NCBI RefSeq assembly: GCF_025273675.1
Contig: NZ_CP045809.1
Span: 4,340,001-4,404,000, forward strand
DNA from: Gordonia pseudamarae
Lineage (GTDB): Bacteria; Actinomycetota; Actinomycetes; Mycobacteriales; Mycobacteriaceae
Length of the DNA stretch: 64,000 nt
Direction of reading: 5' to 3'
Numbering within the stretch: the first letter of the stretch is position 1; each line of letters begins with the position of its first letter. Position numbers and translations under genes: made by a program. This document shows positions 63,290-64,000 of this stretch, piece by piece. The notes under the pieces are model-generated. The model had not been told where the DNA came from. It worked only from the letters and a program-made list of their open reading frames with translations, and ran no database searches.

Positions 63290-64000
63290 ATCGGTGAACC
63301 TCCGCGAGTCCGGCCGCCCGGCGGGCATCGTCGAGGAATCGACGTACCAGTGCGGGGTCGGCATAGTAGGGGTCGCCGATGCCGTCGTGGACACGCCGCC
63401 GGCTGTATTCGTAGAGCACGGCGAGCTTCCACAGCGCAAGGGTGGTGTACCATCCCAGATTGCGCAGATCACGCCCGGTCTGTTCGCTATATCGTTGGGC
63501 AAGTTCGTTTTTTGATGGATATCCGTCCTCGAGCAGGGCCACGCTCAGCTCTGCCGTCGGGTTGAGCGGGCGGCCCGGTTCGGGCACGGTGGCCAACAGG
63601 TAGCCGACGTCGAACAGCGGATCACCGGCGGTGGCCAGTTCCCAGTCCAGGACCGCCGCGATCCGGCCCGGCGTGCCGGGGGCGAGGATCACGTTGCCGA
63701 TCCGGTAGTCGCAGTGGATGAGCGTGGCACCGGACTCGGTCGGCGTGTGCGCGGCCAGCCAGTCGGTGACCGCCGTGAAATCCGCCGGCAGATCGCCGTT
63801 GTCGTCGGCGATGAGTCCACGCATTCGCCGTAGGTGCCGGACATTGAAGCCCTCGGGCCGGCCCAGATCGTCCAGACCGGCGGCATGCCGGTCCACCCGG
63901 TGCAGCTCGGCGAGAGTATCGATGAGGCTGTGCCCGATCAGCTTCCGCTGCCCGGGTGTGTCCAGCGGCGCGGGGGTGCGGTCGGTCACCACCGGCCCCG
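63282..64000 (-). CDS. phosphotransferase (APH/ACAD10-like), 5' end beyond window
   Basis: The visible 239 residues are the C-terminal part of an aminoglycoside-phosphotransferase-fold kinase. They contain the catalytic loop HCDYRIGNVILAP and the metal-binding AVLDWELATAGDP. The frame stays open to the window end at 64000, and a full family member is about 340-350 residues, so roughly 100 residues are missing. Relatives act in fatty-acid or 4-hydroxyacid catabolism rather than drug resistance. It overlaps the next gene by 8 nt. Confidence 0.82.
   Translation of the reverse strand, partial: GPVVTDRTPAPLDTPGQRKLIGHSLIDTLAELHRVDRHAAGLDDLGRPEGFNVRHLRRMRGLIADDNGDLPADFTAVTDWLAAHTPTESGATLIHCDYRIGNVILAPGTPGRIAAVLDWELATAGDPLFDVGYLLATVPEPGRPLNPTAELSVALLEDGYPSKNELAQRYSEQTGRDLRNLGWYTTLALWKLAVLYEYSRRRVHDGIGDPYYADPALVRRFLDDARRAAGLAEVHRYG

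Noticed and set aside
63294..63515. Plus-strand frame MNLRESGRPAG near the window end
   Set aside because: It is antisense to the phosphotransferase, whose catalytic motifs are clear.

Overview
The window is high-GC, densely packed actinobacterial DNA: many 1-11 nt start/stop overlaps, GTG starts, Tat signal peptides, a Rieske oxygenase of the steroid-hydroxylase type and two cholesterol-oxidase-like flavoproteins. This suits a mycolic-acid actinobacterium such as Gordonia or a relative. The genus is inferred, as no rRNA or tRNA gene was seen.

Region 1 (about 0.1-22.8 kb) looks like a small-molecule metallophore or siderophore locus. A ten-gene minus-strand operon encodes a FAAL-like AMP ligase, a 1,993-residue NRPS (CP-Cy-A-CP-Cy-CP-TE), a saccharopine-dehydrogenase-like oxidoreductase, a DrrAB-type ABC-2 transporter (one permease frameshifted), a methyltransferase, two ABC half-transporters and a hotdog thioesterase. 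Divergent from it is a dipeptide/nickel-type importer (lipoprotein, two permeases, fused double ATPase) followed by a secreted lipase. The 677-bp divergent spacer holds an IdeR/DtxR-like box, a duplicated 14-mer and a promoter candidate.

Region 2 (22.9-36.1 kb) is catabolic and efflux-related: a TetR regulator with a clear palindromic operator upstream of a KshA-like Rieske oxygenase, a DHDPR-like oxidoreductase, an enoyl-CoA hydratase, two paralogous Tat-exported GMC oxidases, a MarR regulator with a palindromic operator next to a DHA2 MFS pump, a second MFS pump, an alpha/beta hydrolase and an SDR.

Region 3 (36.2-55.3 kb) is a BREX type 1 phage-defence island on the minus strand: brxA-brxB-brxC-pglX-[recombination module]-pglX C-terminal domain-yhcG-like nuclease-pglZ-brxL. 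The main finding is here. PglX is split into an 857-residue methyltransferase/specificity ORF and a separate 333-residue C-terminal ORF. Between them lie a second specificity cassette in inverted orientation, a tyrosine recombinase, an Rpn-type nuclease pseudogene and an integrase remnant. The two cassettes meet tail to tail and are bounded by a perfect 19-bp inverted repeat, as in a phase-variable specificity switch. An IS1380-family element with a TTAG target duplication has interrupted the silent cassette; removing it in silico restores one 362-residue frame.

Region 4 (55.5-64 kb) is chromosomal backbone: a 22-codon gene remnant at the island edge, a polytopic membrane protein, a PAP2-type phosphatase, a BadI/MenB-like crotonase with an SDR, NorE/NorF-like small oxidase subunits with a membrane protein, and a DUF7064/7065-like protein with a phosphotransferase that runs off the window.
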